Assembly (NCBI GenBank): GCA_030407315.1
Contig: JALQPE010000101.1
Span: 186,001 to 250,000, forward strand
Length of the DNA stretch: 64,000 bases
Reading direction: 5' to 3'
Origin: Asparagopsis taxiformis
Lineage: Eukaryota > Rhodophyta > Florideophyceae > Bonnemaisoniales > Bonnemaisoniaceae
In this document: positions 1 through 10,865 of the stretch, one piece after another
Numbering within the stretch: the first letter of the stretch is position 1
Layout of the letters: each line of letters starts with the position of its first letter
Translations under genes and position numbers: made by a program
Notes under the pieces: model-generated
Databases searched by the model: none
Seen by the model: the letters and a program-made list of their open reading frames with translations, nothing else
Told to the model about the DNA's origin: nothing

Positions 1-3000
1 GCCAGCGATGAGCATAGACGAATAAAAGTCATGAGTAGGATCGGTGCACACGGTGGAGGCCGATGTGTTTGGCAACGGAATGCATATGATAAGGAGGGCG
101 GAACCACGCGTTGCAGACATTGTCGGATAGTGGCAAAGCGGGAGGGAAGAGGCAGAGGCGAAGTTTGGTCAGTGATCTGGAGCGGACGAGGCTGTGCAGG
201 GAGGAGTAGCGGTGCACCAAGAAAGCGAGGGAGAGGGAAGAAGGAACGCGGTGAGGTGTGCAGTGCATCAACAACAGGGTAAACGGAGCAGCGCAAGCGG
301 CGTTGTCATCTCTACAGGTGTGAGTACAGTGGTTGTGGCGCATCCACTGTCCAGTTTTTGGTTGGGTGGCCTGTCAAGCGAAAAGCATGCATCTGATTGC
401 CGAAAGGCATAAAAATGTCTACTGTCTGCTTTGAAATTTGTTTGATCGATAATTTTTGGGCGGCGCACGCACAGCAATGTCGCCCAGGCAGCTTTGTCAT
501 GCTCGCCGTCTGCCTTGTCCGCGCGCTCTCGTTCCTCCCGCGTCTGCTCGTGAAATTGGTAGCGCTCCGCTCGCAGACGTTGCCTCGGTGTCGTTGCACC
601 AACCGACGAGCAAACACATTGTGTCGATGCCGCTCGCTACCATCCGTCATTCAGTGTACTGTAGCGCAACATGACTCGAAATTATTCTGCACATTTGCAA
701 ATAATTCGGTAATCCGCCATTTAGGGTAAGTGTGCGATAACCTAAACAACATTTCGCTGCCAGCTGGAAACAACATGAAGAATCAATTCAACTTGCGCAT
801 TTATTTGTTAACGCGTGTGCATCATGTTTTATACTACATATCATCTTACTATCAGCCTCCAACAAAATCTACAACTCGTGCGAAATACGACACGCAATCG
901 ACGTCATTCATTCGTTCGAATTGAAGGCAACAGTGTGCACGATGCGTTCCGTCAACATCCAGCACGTCTAGCACATGAACCGCGTCCCAATTAGGCAGTT
1001 CCAGACCTCGCGTGAACCATATCACACCCAAGTCCATCGCCTCGTCCAGTGGGTGCTGAGAAAATTGGGACAGATGGGAAAGGCCAAGCTGCACTGAATT
1101 ATTACAACAATGAAGCGTGCAGTCAAAATACAACAATACGCGCTCAAGTACGATGTGTTGGACGGGTTGTGATTGGCGTTGGTCGCAGTAAAAATGCTTT
1201 AATTTATTGTGGACATGCGGTGCGCACGTGGTGGACGGCGGTGACAGTCACGAAAGAAGGCAAACTACCGGGAATGAATGGCAGTGTGGTATGAGTTTAT
1301 CTGCCGTGTTGATTGAAAAAGATATGGATGCAATGCAAAGCAGCTGTATTCTTGCTGGCGTGACGTATTGATGATGCGTAATATCTGAACAGATTGCCCC
1401 CAGACGAGCTGCACCTTGTGCAAGTCTTTCGGTGACACAGCTAGTCCTCGATGAAGATCAGCTGCTACAAGGCTTGTTCGCCCCATCTGCTATTCGTTTG
1501 TGTAGCCAATTGGCATCCAGCATGCTGAGAATAGCGCTTGTCCCTATCCGAGGCAGTGAATCAACATTTCTCCTTGCAGCCGCATGGTATGTTGCAATCA
1601 AGGTATGTGTACCACCCATGTAAGGCAGTTACCCGCAGATACGATCACGTTGCAGTCGCGACATTTGGGCGGATCTGCCTTTCTTTACGAGTGGAAGCTG
1701 CTGCCCGCAATATACATCATGTTTAAAACAATGTAACATCTTAGCTCTACGGTCCACCAACGCTTCACGGGGTGCCTTTACAGGCCTGCGGTGCTCGTGC
1801 GCATGGCGCGTGTTGAGGAAAAATTGAAAGCAACGTGATCTGGCACTTGTTCGTTAGCCCAGACGCGTTCACTTTACAACGCAGCAATCTTCTCCCCGTG
1901 TACTTGCAAAATACGGCACATGTGCGAAAGTCGCTTATTTAGACAGGCCTGACATGACGTTTGTCGTCTTCGCAGTTAGGTTAAACACGCAGTGTGGCGC
2001 AAGAAAAACATCTCAATCATATAGCAAAGCTGAGTTCAGGGGGAGCAAAATTGGCGAAAATCGTATCACAAGCAGCTGTAGTGGGGTCAGCACGTCTGGA
2101 GGGTATTGGTGCGAAGCACGGACAATAATCAAAAAATATCTGAAATTCAAGGCCAATCTCATCAGTAGCACGCGCCTCCAGTCTGAATCTTCTCAATTGC
2201 TCCACAGACTTGGAGAAGAAAGGCGCGGCGAACGGACCGGGCCGTGTAAATTGCTCACAAGGGGCATCGTGTCGACAGGATCGTCCATCATGATCTAAAC
2301 GTCCAATAAAGGCCATTACAACGCTCTCCATTCATCATCATGTCGGTCGGTGCGAATGGCACGCGCCAGCACCTCCCCGCCATGCACAGACGATATCACG
2401 CTTGCAACGCTGTCGTCGGCGACCAATCAGCGACGCCAACGCCATCTACCTTCAAAAGGAGACGTTGTGTCGGGTCGAATGCGGCACGAATATAATTGAC
2501 ACAGGTCCGAACGGGCCGTCTTCATCCGTCCATCGTCCAGACCAGCCATGTCGAGCGCAGTCATTGGCCCTGAACGGGGCCACGTCCGCTTGGTGATGTG
2601 TGACATCGTATTGCGATATGGTCCAATCGCATGCTTGTGAATGGCTCGTCACTTGCAATTCATCTTCTCGATGTCACATGTAGCTGTCTGAAGAGGTTAT
2701 GTGGCCCAATGATCGCGCGCGGCGAATCTACCTCCCCTCATTGGCCGATATATCTGTTGAGAAGCCACACATAGATGCAGCGTTGGACAGAGTGGAAGCA
2801 GGGAAAACGTCAATTTTTCATACTTGGCTCCGAAAAAATTTCCCCTTTTTATTACAGCAGCGCATTTTCTACACACTACGATCATAGAGAAAATACCTCG
2901 CGTATGATCGTTTCAAAAACAAATTTCAAACCCATCGTTAGCCATCCACAACCCGCCGTGTCCACTGTACGCTTCGCCATGACAGAAACCACCATCGGTC

Positions 3001-3148
3001 ACGTCGGGCCCACCCCACGCCCACTCATACTCACCCGACATCTGTACAGTGTGTCAACCTGCAATGCGCTCCATCTGCGCTCATCGCTACTTAAACCGTC
3101 GACACACGTCCCATTCCCGCTCTCCTCACATCACCATCACACCAGAAA
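1..3148. other. Long stretch without a recognisable gene
   Basis: No reading frame here has a recognisable family, and the frames are short and overlap one another on both strands. Two minus-strand pieces look somewhat codon-like. One runs from about 1060 to 855: it starts after a pyrimidine-rich tract ending in CAG and reads HPLDEAMDLGVIWF and on to a stop. The other, near 480-620, encodes a charged helix (EQTREERERADKADGEHDK). Either could be an exon of an unrecognised spliced gene, but neither can be assigned. One CACGTG lies at 1225-1230. Confidence 0.5.
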
Positions 3149-3655
3149 ATGACCGCTACTCAACACGCCAAATCCGCAAACAAAATCCACAATCTCACAG
3201 CGCTGGAATCCCGTCTGCAAGCCGCCAGTGTGCGCGCAGAACAAGCCGGCTACCTGCAGAGAGCCGCTGCGTACCAGCAGCAAGCAGCCGCCGTGCGACG
3301 GGAAAAGGAGCGTTGGACACTACTTGCAAGCACTCCGCCAGCGCCATCCGCCGGTCCCCATCTTCTCGCCTCGATTCTCGTCATTCTGCTCTCGCTGCTC
3401 GACCTCTCTTGCGTCGCCGGCCACGCCGGAAAGAGACTAGCCCGCGCCGTGCTCACCATCGGTATCGTCGTTTGTGCGATCGTGCTCGGTACCTCGCCTG
3501 CCTCTGCGTGGCGGGACGCGCAACAGAGCGAGCCCGTGCCTTGGATGCGCGAATTCGCCGTCAAGGAATATCTGATCACCGACTCTGAAAGACGGAAAGC
3601 GGGTTATCTGTCGCCTCGTGCTCTTCTAGAGGCTAGACGCTCGCTCAACTACTAG
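3149..3655 (+). CDS. Hypothetical two-helix membrane protein, 168 aa
   Basis: I do not recognise the family. The first 65 residues form a charged, Ala/Gln/Arg-rich segment likely to be an amphipathic helix (ALESRLQAASVRAEQAGYLQ). A Pro-rich linker follows, then two hydrophobic stretches at about residues 71-92 and 98-119; the second ends in SPASAW, which resembles a signal-peptidase site. A hydrophilic tail of about 48 residues ends in LEARRSLNY. The start is the first ATG, preceded by a short pyrimidine-rich leader. The long amphipathic N-terminus could be an organelle presequence, and the A-x-A motif would suit a thylakoid-lumen or inner-membrane protein, but this is inference. The gene stands alone, with about 1.4 kb of featureless sequence downstream. 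Confidence 0.55.
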   Translation: MTATQHAKSANKIHNLTALESRLQAASVRAEQAGYLQRAAAYQQQAAAVRREKERWTLLASTPPAPSAGPHLLASILVILLSLLDLSCVAGHAGKRLARAVLTIGIVVCAIVLGTSPASAWRDAQQSEPVPWMREFAVKEYLITDSERRKAGYLSPRALLEARRSLNY

Positions 3656-5051
3656 TGCCTCGGTGCAGCTGTATATTGTCGTATTGGTGTGTGTCTGCGT
3701 AGACTACACATATATATTTGTTTTGAAGGGACGTTTTGTACATATTGGCCTCGCCTCCCGGCTGCATTGGTTACTATGACTCAAAGTAAAACACCACCGC
3801 CGTTCAGTGCAAGGTCTGCTGAGCGGCACAACACAATTGCTGTGTCTGGCTTTGCCTATTTTAGGTTTAGGATCGATTGGCAGCAGTGCTCGAGTATTGT
3901 GGGTTGTATCGATAATGCAGACCATCATGGCAACAAGGTGCGTAATTTGCCGACACGTCAAATTTTGCTGAGCATGTCGCAACGCAGAATGAACGGTTCA
4001 AACTGGTCAGAGAGCGACACAATGTTACAGATAACTGGATTAATTATGGGCGAGTTATTCAGCTGTAAATGTTTAAGCGGGTAGGCATACACGTTGTGTC
4101 GCGGAACAGCATTGCCACTCTTGCTCGTCCAAATTTGAGGGCATGATCAATATCCTGGATGCAAGTTTGAAAGGTTAGATACTAGTGGTAGTAGCGTTAC
4201 CAGTTTGTCGGGTCGAAAAGCGGCAGCTTTTCTATTCCCAAACATAACAGGAATAAGGATGAAATACAGCGGCGCAATCGCCGTCCGTATAACGAGCTCA
4301 ATTGACCGCGCGTCTACTGTATGTATCTGCAGACCTGATGGTCAGGATACCGCACGGCGGCGCCCATTCGATTGCAATGGTAAACATATCTATTTGCGTG
4401 GTAAACAAATTTCAATGGTGCGAAATTGCAAACGTGTAGGATGGTCCTTGCCGATGAGGCGAGCGAAGCAATCTATTAGATTGAAAGTTGTCCCCGAGTG
4501 TGTCGATGGAGATATTTTCTACCGTACGAACCGCGGTACGTATCTTCTCCAGTTGATTGTGAGTTAGTCGAGCAACTATGACGTTGTGCCTTGCACAGCA
4601 CAAATGCGCTGCGACTCGTTTTGCATCCATCATGTCGTCATAAGCGAACAATGCAAGTTGAGCAGGTTTGCAAAATACATTATGACACTCGTGATCTGAT
4701 TCTACTTCGAAAACTTGGAACATTCGCAAAACCCCAAAATATTTGGCAGAAAGCAAGGCGGTTCGTTCCTGGTACAGTTTCAATCAATCAACGTGTACAC
4801 GCGGCCCTCGCAGGACCATCGTGAGCGCAGCATTTCGTAACCCCAGTTGATTTCAAACAGGCCACTGGCTGGGCGGGCATACACACCAGTATCACCCGCA
4901 CCCTCTCAAACAAGCGTGCACTTTGCCGCTCATGCGTGTCACGCCGGGACGAATCCGCGTTCTTCATGCATTCCAGTACCCATCACCTGCTCGCTGCCAA
5001 CATTGATGGCTGAGCAAACTACTAGCGAATAACGACCGAACTGCCCACAAA
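3656..5051. other. Intergenic, no supported gene
   Basis: About 1.4 kb between the small membrane protein and RAD52. Open frames of 120-130 codons exist on both strands, for example around 4205-4567 and 4412-4783. They overlap each other antisense, lack known motifs and have no codon signature. The last 150 bases are C-rich on the plus strand, as expected for a RAD52 leader. Confidence 0.5.
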
Positions 5052-6083
5052 ATGAACGGCGCACCCTTTGTCGCCTCTGACGACAACATCCAAGTGAAGA
5101 CGGAACAAGCGGACGCCATCGCTGAAATCAACCCATCGCCAAACCGCAAGCGCCAGCGTTCATTCGGTAACGAGCCGTTCACCAAAGGTGAAGAGGCGAG
5201 CATCCGACAGAAACTGGACGTAGCACTATCCCGAAATGAAACCACACAGCGCCCCGGTCCTGGCGGCTGCCGTTTGACGTACATCGAGGGCTGGCGGGTA
5301 ATCCACGACGCCAATCAAATCTTCGGTTTCAACGGCTGGTCGTCGCAAATCGTGCAAATCGACGTGCGATACATCGAGGAAACGGGCTCGCGTTTCAGCG
5401 CGTGCGTGTGCGCGACGGTGCGCGTCACGTTACGTGATGGATGTTCACGGGAGGACCGCGGCGGTGGCGTGGCAGATAACATGCGTTCCAAGGGCGAGGC
5501 TATTCTCAAGGCGGAGAAGGAGGCGGTTACTGATGCGACTAAACGTACGTTGAAAAATTTCGGTCTACGACTGGGACTGTCTTTGTACGATCGGGAGCAC
5601 ATTCGCGAATTGAATCGGCCGCAACCAGTCCAGAAGAACGTGCAAAGAGCGCCAATGAACACGATGCATACGCCGGTTGTGAATAGAAGTATACCGTTTC
5701 ATGGCAATGCGTCGGCGACAAAGAAGCGTATGGCGTCGCCGGTTACGCCGGCCGCAAATGTGACGGAACATAATGCGCAGGAGGCACAGATTGAAATGCA
5801 GCGACAGCAGGCCATTGCGAGAAGACAGGCGTGTCTGCGCGCTCAGGGTGGGGTGCAATCTAACTTGAATAACTCGACAAATGTTGGTGGTGCGGTTGTA
5901 GCGGTGAAGAATGAAGCGCGAAGACCAGATTCGGGAAGCTCGAGTGCGGGGTACAAATCAGCGCAACATGCACCGGTGGCAACTAGTGCTGCTGGCACTG
6001 GTGTGCGTGGCGTGTCGGGTAATGCGGCTATCGCGCAGAACGAAATTGATGAATTGAGTGCGATGGCGTTTGCAGAGTTTTAA
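5052..6083 (+). CDS. RAD52: RAD52 recombination mediator, 343 aa
   Basis: RAD52 anneals complementary single strands and, in many eukaryotes, loads RAD51 onto RPA-coated DNA during double-strand-break repair in the nucleus. Residues about 37-190 form the Rad52/Rad22 DNA-binding ring domain: FTKGEEASIRQKLD, TYIEGWRVIHDANQIFGFNGWS, the RDGCSREDRGGG segment, and KAEKEAVTDATKRTLKNFG leading to LGLSLYD. This is the family core in the right order. The C-terminal 150 residues are Gln/Ala/Ser/Asn-rich and probably disordered, which is usual for the half that binds RPA and RAD51. The ATG follows a pyrimidine-rich leader and no intron is needed. The length is in the family range. Other repair genes (RAD1, an SNF2-RING ATPase) lie elsewhere in the window without forming a cluster. 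Confidence 0.95.
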   Translation: MNGAPFVASDDNIQVKTEQADAIAEINPSPNRKRQRSFGNEPFTKGEEASIRQKLDVALSRNETTQRPGPGGCRLTYIEGWRVIHDANQIFGFNGWSSQIVQIDVRYIEETGSRFSACVCATVRVTLRDGCSREDRGGGVADNMRSKGEAILKAEKEAVTDATKRTLKNFGLRLGLSLYDREHIRELNRPQPVQKNVQRAPMNTMHTPVVNRSIPFHGNASATKKRMASPVTPAANVTEHNAQEAQIEMQRQQAIARRQACLRAQGGVQSNLNNSTNVGGAVVAVKNEARRPDSGSSSAGYKSAQHAPVATSAAGTGVRGVSGNAAIAQNEIDELSAMAFAEF

Positions 6084-6495
6084 CGAATGTTGCAGTGATG
6101 GTGATGGAGAATTTTAATTGGTTGAAATGGGTGGCGTATGTCAGACATTGCTTCTCCGCAATAAGTGTGCGGCATGACTGAAAATGATTGCGATGATAAA
6201 TAATAGACAAATCACGGTTGGAAACGGCTTTCAGCGAGAGTTACACAAATCTGAGACTACGAAAGGGTAGATTATTTGACTAATGAAATCCGATGCGTCG
6301 CCGGCGACGATGCTACGCACCATCATCTACCATCTATGGTTTTGGTCACCATCAGTGGGTAGATAATATATACAAACTTGCACACAATGCTTCGCGCACC
6401 TTGCTCATCACCATCATACAAAAATATACACAGCCAGCTTCGAAAACAGGCTGCGTTGATCTGCGCCAACGAGTACACAGCACAACAACGACCAT
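6084..6495. other. Convergent gap between RAD52 and the RING gene
   Basis: This A+T-richer spacer holds the 3' ends of two convergent genes. No coding potential or RNA gene is visible. Confidence 0.5.
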
Positions 6496-7473
6496 TTATC
6501 GCGGATGTACACTATGCAACGCGACTTCTGGCGGCCTGCTGACCGCCTGTGCGTCAGCATCATCCGAACAAGTATCCTCACTGGGATCGTCCATCTGCTC
6601 GACATTACCGTGCATTTGGTGCACATCCGGCGTGACATCATAATGACAGTACGGACAGAAGGAGCCGCCCTTACCGAACCATTGCGTCGCGCAATACGCG
6701 TGGTAGAAATGGCCGCACGGCAGTTTTGCCACGCGTGCATCATATTCGAATTCCTCGAGACAAATGGCACAAGTGCCGCCCTTTTCCGGCGGCTGATCCA
6801 CGAGAAGCGTGCTGACAAAGGCGCGCGCGTCGCGTTTGGATAGAAGACGGTTGCGCGAGGAGCGCCGTTCAGTGCTGCGATCGCGCGGAAATACGTCAGA
6901 CGGCAGACGCATCGGCGTGCCGACCCATTCTCGGCGCCCGCGTGAGTCGACTAATGCCAGGACGAAACGGTACACCAGGAAGGCGCATATGACGCATATG
7001 ACCACGGTGGCGGCAGTAAACACGATTGCCCTTGTGCGGTATGTGCTTATACGTTCAGGACTCGAGTTGCCGCGTTCGAAACGTACGGCTTGTATGAAAT
7101 TTGCGGCGTAGCAATCAACGGGGGTGTTGGTAGGATACTTTTCAGCTTCTTGTTGTGCTTGTTCTGATGAGTTGAATTTATACGAGATGGGTTGATCTGT
7201 ACGGTAGGCCTTAATGGTGTCACGATTCCTTCTTTTCGGGGGCGGGGGATTTACATCATAGTCTGAGGAGATGATGAATTCCAAGTCGTACATTGAGCCA
7301 GAGTCAGACCGTTCGATAGATGTTATGTTGATTATGTTACACTCTGTTTTCTGCCATGGCTTCTTACTCAGTTCGAATTCTTCCCAGCGGAGACGGGTGG
7401 AGAAGATGGTGGTGACGAAAACACAGAGGCTTACGACGGCGACAACAAAGTGAGGGAAGGGGAAGATGTCCAT
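6496..7473 (-). CDS. Membrane RING-H2 E3 ubiquitin ligase, 325 aa
   Basis: A probable membrane-anchored ubiquitin ligase. A hydrophobic helix spans residues 8-26. A hydrophilic domain of about 120 residues follows, then a second helix at about 149-172, an Arg-rich linker and a RING-H2 finger at residues 235-276. The finger has the C3H2C3 order CAIC, PCGHFYH, C, CPYC, so it can bind two zincs and an E2. The acidic tail holds EDTCSDDADAQ. The domain between the helices (W-x-K-T-E at its start, a YDLEFIISSDYD strand, then EKYPTNTPVDCYAANF) has the layout of DUF3592-type beta domains flanked by two membrane helices; that match is by eye and uncertain. The topology would put this domain in a lumen and the RING in the cytosol. 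No intron is required and the ATG is the first in frame. Confidence 0.85.
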   Translation of the reverse strand: MDIFPFPHFVVAVVSLCVFVTTIFSTRLRWEEFELSKKPWQKTECNIINITSIERSDSGSMYDLEFIISSDYDVNPPPPKRRNRDTIKAYRTDQPISYKFNSSEQAQQEAEKYPTNTPVDCYAANFIQAVRFERGNSSPERISTYRTRAIVFTAATVVICVICAFLVYRFVLALVDSRGRREWVGTPMRLPSDVFPRDRSTERRSSRNRLLSKRDARAFVSTLLVDQPPEKGGTCAICLEEFEYDARVAKLPCGHFYHAYCATQWFGKGGSFCPYCHYDVTPDVHQMHGNVEQMDDPSEDTCSDDADAQAVSRPPEVALHSVHPR

Positions 7474-8211
7474 GTTGTGGGAGTGGTTGCGCTAGAGGGA
7501 CGGTAGATGGCGTAATGGTAGTAGGTGGACCGTTTCGCTTGCGGATGAAAAAGTAAGAAGTAAGTAGATGTGCAGGAAAAATGGATACGATTACAGAAGA
7601 GATATGCAGCAGCAACAGTGCATGAGCTATCGCACGAATACATCTCGATTCGCGAGATATGATTGGTGAGGTCCACGTGGACAGGGCCCGGATGGACTTC
7701 ATTGATGACGCTAGAATGGCTTGTTTTGAGGGCGAGAAAAATGCAACGCCAGACGATTTGGAGCCAATCTAGTGTAAACGCAGCGGTGCGAGATAAATTC
7801 GGCGAGCATGCATCCAAAATCGCGTTCAATTCTGCCAACACACGACAAATATCTTATTTTCTCAACCGCCGCCACGCGATTATGACAACAACGCGGTCGC
7901 GAATCCACATCAGCGGATCGCGATGCAGCATTACAGCACCGCGGACTGTCAGCGCGCATCGACACGGATGGATGTGCGCGCAACGCAGCAGACTATCGCG
8001 CCGTGACGCACATGCTAGGTTTGCAAGCGTGGACGCGGGATGAACGGAGGAGCTGTCGCCATGGTACGGGCAGCGATGCGTGCGCTACATGCGGCTATGC
8101 ATCGTCTCGTTTCGACTCGCCTCGCCTCGGATGCGAGTGGCGACAGGACGACGATGGTTAACGGCAGTGTGCGCGCATGTACGCTTGGGTACATTGCGCT
8201 CGAATGGCGTA

Positions 8212-8306
8212 CACGTGGTGACATGGCGATGCATCGCGGCCACGTGTGAGACGCTTAGCGGCGTTGGACGACGCCACGTGCGGAGGCAAATTGCAGGCGC
8301 CACGTG
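8212..8306. promoter_or_regulatory. Cluster of four CACGTG (G-box/E-box) sites
   Basis: CACGTG occurs at 8212-8217, 8241-8246, 8275-8280 and 8301-8306, so four palindromic hexamers fall within 95 bp. Three are preceded by C (CCACGTG). In plants and algae this core is bound by bHLH and bZIP factors. The cluster is about 0.75 kb upstream of the RING gene start and 0.9 kb upstream of the GH113 start, so its target is not decided by position. Confidence 0.45.
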
Positions 8307-9054
8307 GACATGTGGCAGGTGTGGGTAATTTTAGACAGCACGGAGCGTTGGGAGACGTGGATGGGTGTGAATGGAGTGCGCGAGAAAGGATGATTAGTGG
8401 CGTGCGCCAGAGACGATGATTTGACGGTTTGGGACAGGTGACATGACATGAGTTACGGTATAATGGTTGGGAGCGGTTTGGATTATAATTTTGAGACAGT
8501 TTCCAAGTGCGTGGTGCCGTACTGTGTAACTGGTTGCTGCAAAGTATCGCCACCCGATACTCGCGCTCAGGAGGTGCTGGTGGTCAACGTCCAACACAAA
8601 CGCAGAGATCAGCGCTTGTGCTTCCTTCCATCGCCTGGCCAGTTGATGTTTTCTCACTGCCAGTGAGAGATGCGTACGCGTGCATGCGACATACATGTGG
8701 ATCAAAAGTACACCCGTCTGGCCACTTGTCTATGATACAGACGTACTGATACAGAGTTGTTTACAGAGATGGATAAGGATCAGTTCCATTCCACTCCACT
8801 TTGTCAGACGCGACTCGTTGAAAGCTAATTCATTTCCCTTCACTCTTGATCTGACCACAAGTTTTCCAAAACAAATCTCTCCATCAGCCAGACAGAAAAC
8901 ACCATCACATCTCAAACCCAACTGCACTGAATGCGCTAGTCACACATTGGCGCACACGACAAATGCAACTGCCAAGCGCTCATTCCATCATCTATAATCC
9001 CTGATACAGTAACAAAACCCCATCAAACACGTTCCTCTCACGATCTATATTCAT

Positions 9055-9063
9055 CATATATAG
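9055..9063 (+). promoter_or_regulatory. Possible TATA element of the GH113 gene
   Basis: CATATATAG lies about 150 bp upstream of the GH113 ATG, with C/A-rich leader-like sequence after it. Position and sequence are the only support. Confidence 0.25.
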
Positions 9064-9212
9064 CCATCCCAACATTCAAAACGTGGACCAATTCATCGGC
9101 TCAATTTAAACCAAGCCCAACTCACCCGTGTACCCATCAGTCTACCAGCATATCTAAGATACACGACACACACCCTCCATCCCCGAGCATTCCCATCCGA
9201 CCATCTTCCGTC

Positions 9213-10647
9213 ATGAGATCGCATCATCCCATTTTCGCGCTCCTAAGCGCCCTGCTTGTCGCCGCCGTCGCGACCGCCCAGCCCAAAATTAAAGGTACGT
9301 CTCACGCCGCCTCGTCGCCCATCCACCACTTCCAACCATGCCGCATCTGACGTCCGACCCGCCCGTCCCGTCGCCCAGGCATGGCCTTTAGTACCGGCCA
9401 CAACCTCTACGGCTATCGCCAGCCGTTTGCCGACGTGTCCATGCGTCAACTCAAGGAAACCGGCGCCAATTACGTGCATATATCCGCCTATGTCAAGATG
9501 GACAAGCTTAATTCGCTCACCGCGCGTGTCGTTACCGACGATGACTCTATTCGATTTATTATTCGCAAGTCCAAACGCATGGGTTTCAAGGTCTTTTTCA
9601 AGCCCGTCGTGGAGATCAAGGGAAACGTTTGGCGTGGTTTCGTACGTATGCCTTTCCCTCATCCCCCCTGCCCTCGCTTTTCCGCTTCGTCTGCTGACCC
9701 GCTTGTGCTCCACAGTTGAAAGGCTCTGAACAATGGTTTAATCGCGTATATAATCCCTTTATGATTCGCATGGCTAAGATTGCGCAAGAGGAGAATGTCG
9801 ACTTGTTTGCTGTTGGATCAGAGTATGTCAGGACGCTTGATAAGCCGGAGAGGTGGAGGAATAGTATTCGCTTGATGAAACGCCATTATACTGGTACGAC
9901 GACTTATGTTGCCAATCATGATGTATGATCTTTACCGTTGATTTTTGTTTTGTTGTCAAGCACACGTATCGCACATTGCTTACTGACCGGATGTGTTTCT
10001 CTATATCTGTGCCTGTATCCAGTCCTTCAGACTGTGTACCTTTTGGGATGCTGTTGATATCATTTCCATTTCGGGCTACTTCAAACTTTTGCCGGGTGTG
10101 AGAGGTTTCTCACCCAACCTAGAGGAGACCAAGCGTCTGTGGCAAAGAAAGGCAGATTCAGTTGAATTGTGGAGACGCAATGCCGGCTTGACGCACAAGA
10201 AAATTCTCATTGCTGAAATTGGCTTCCAAAGCAAAGGTTGGTTACATACTGTTGTATGCCATGTCTACCAGTTTGAACATGTCTGCTAACTTCTGTTCTC
10301 CCATGTATCATATTCATCATAGGTCAAGGCGTTGTCTACCGCGTTCCCTTCAATTGGCTGGTTCGAGCACCTGTCAACTTCAACGAACAAGTAAGTCAAT
10401 TGCGCCACTGCCATCGACTGCACCGAAATCCGTACACTCACTAACCATATGCTTGATTTCCACAAAGGTGAAAATGTACATCGGCTTCATTGGTGCGTTT
10501 CTACCAAGGCAATGGTGCAGGGGCATCATTCTCTGGAACTGGGAACTTGAGCCGAATGCTGGAAAGGTCGGAAGGTCGAGGAGTTTCTACACACCTCAAA
10601 ACAAACCCGCCTTGCAAATTATGAAGAACTTCTTCCGTCGTTACTAG
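9213..10647 (+). CDS. GH113-like secreted glycoside hydrolase, six exons, 337 aa
   Basis: Exons are 9213-9294, 9379-9641, 9716-9922, 10023-10236, 10323-10390 and 10468-10647. All five introns (84, 74, 100, 86, 77 nt) are GT-AG and the joins keep frame. The protein starts with a signal peptide (IFALLSALLVAAVATAQ). It then follows the TIM-barrel plan of glycoside hydrolase family 113 (beta-mannanase-type): GMAFSTGHNLYG, the GANYVHISAYVK strand, VFFKPVVEIKGNVWRG, FAVGSEY with the likely acid/base Glu, TTTYVANHD, FWDAVDIISISGYFKL, and ILIAEIGF with the likely nucleophile Glu. It should act outside the cell or in the secretory route on a beta-mannan or related wall polysaccharide; the substrate is inferred. 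It converges on the GT31-like gene 218 bp away. The introns argue against recent bacterial origin or contamination. Confidence 0.85.
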
Positions 10648-10865
10648 TTTCTCGACACAATCATGCATCTTCACAGTCTCCAGTTCAAACTTGTTTATGC
10701 CGTTAGAGTACAGTCGCATAGAATTTTTGCAAGCAACAAGAGCATTATGCTCTGCCTTTGCCCTGTTTGCATATAGTACAAATAGAAATGTAGACTTTAC
10801 GAGTTGCACCCCCGCTGCGACTACAAATGTGCGGAGAAACAAGGATCGAATCATCTGATAACATA

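Larger units (their letters stand above)
7474..9212. other. Divergent intergenic region with CACGTG cluster
   Basis: 1.7 kb between the divergent RING and GH113 genes, with no credible coding region. It contains five CACGTG hexamers: one at 7674-7679 and four at 8212-8306. A short (GCCTC)-type pentamer run lies near 8110-8127. The last 400 bases before 9213 are C/A-rich on the plus strand, typical of leaders in this window. Confidence 0.6.

Noticed and set aside
7364..7841. Minus-strand frames extending upstream of the RING gene
   Set aside because: They overlap its start in other frames, have no family match and no coherent splice joins.
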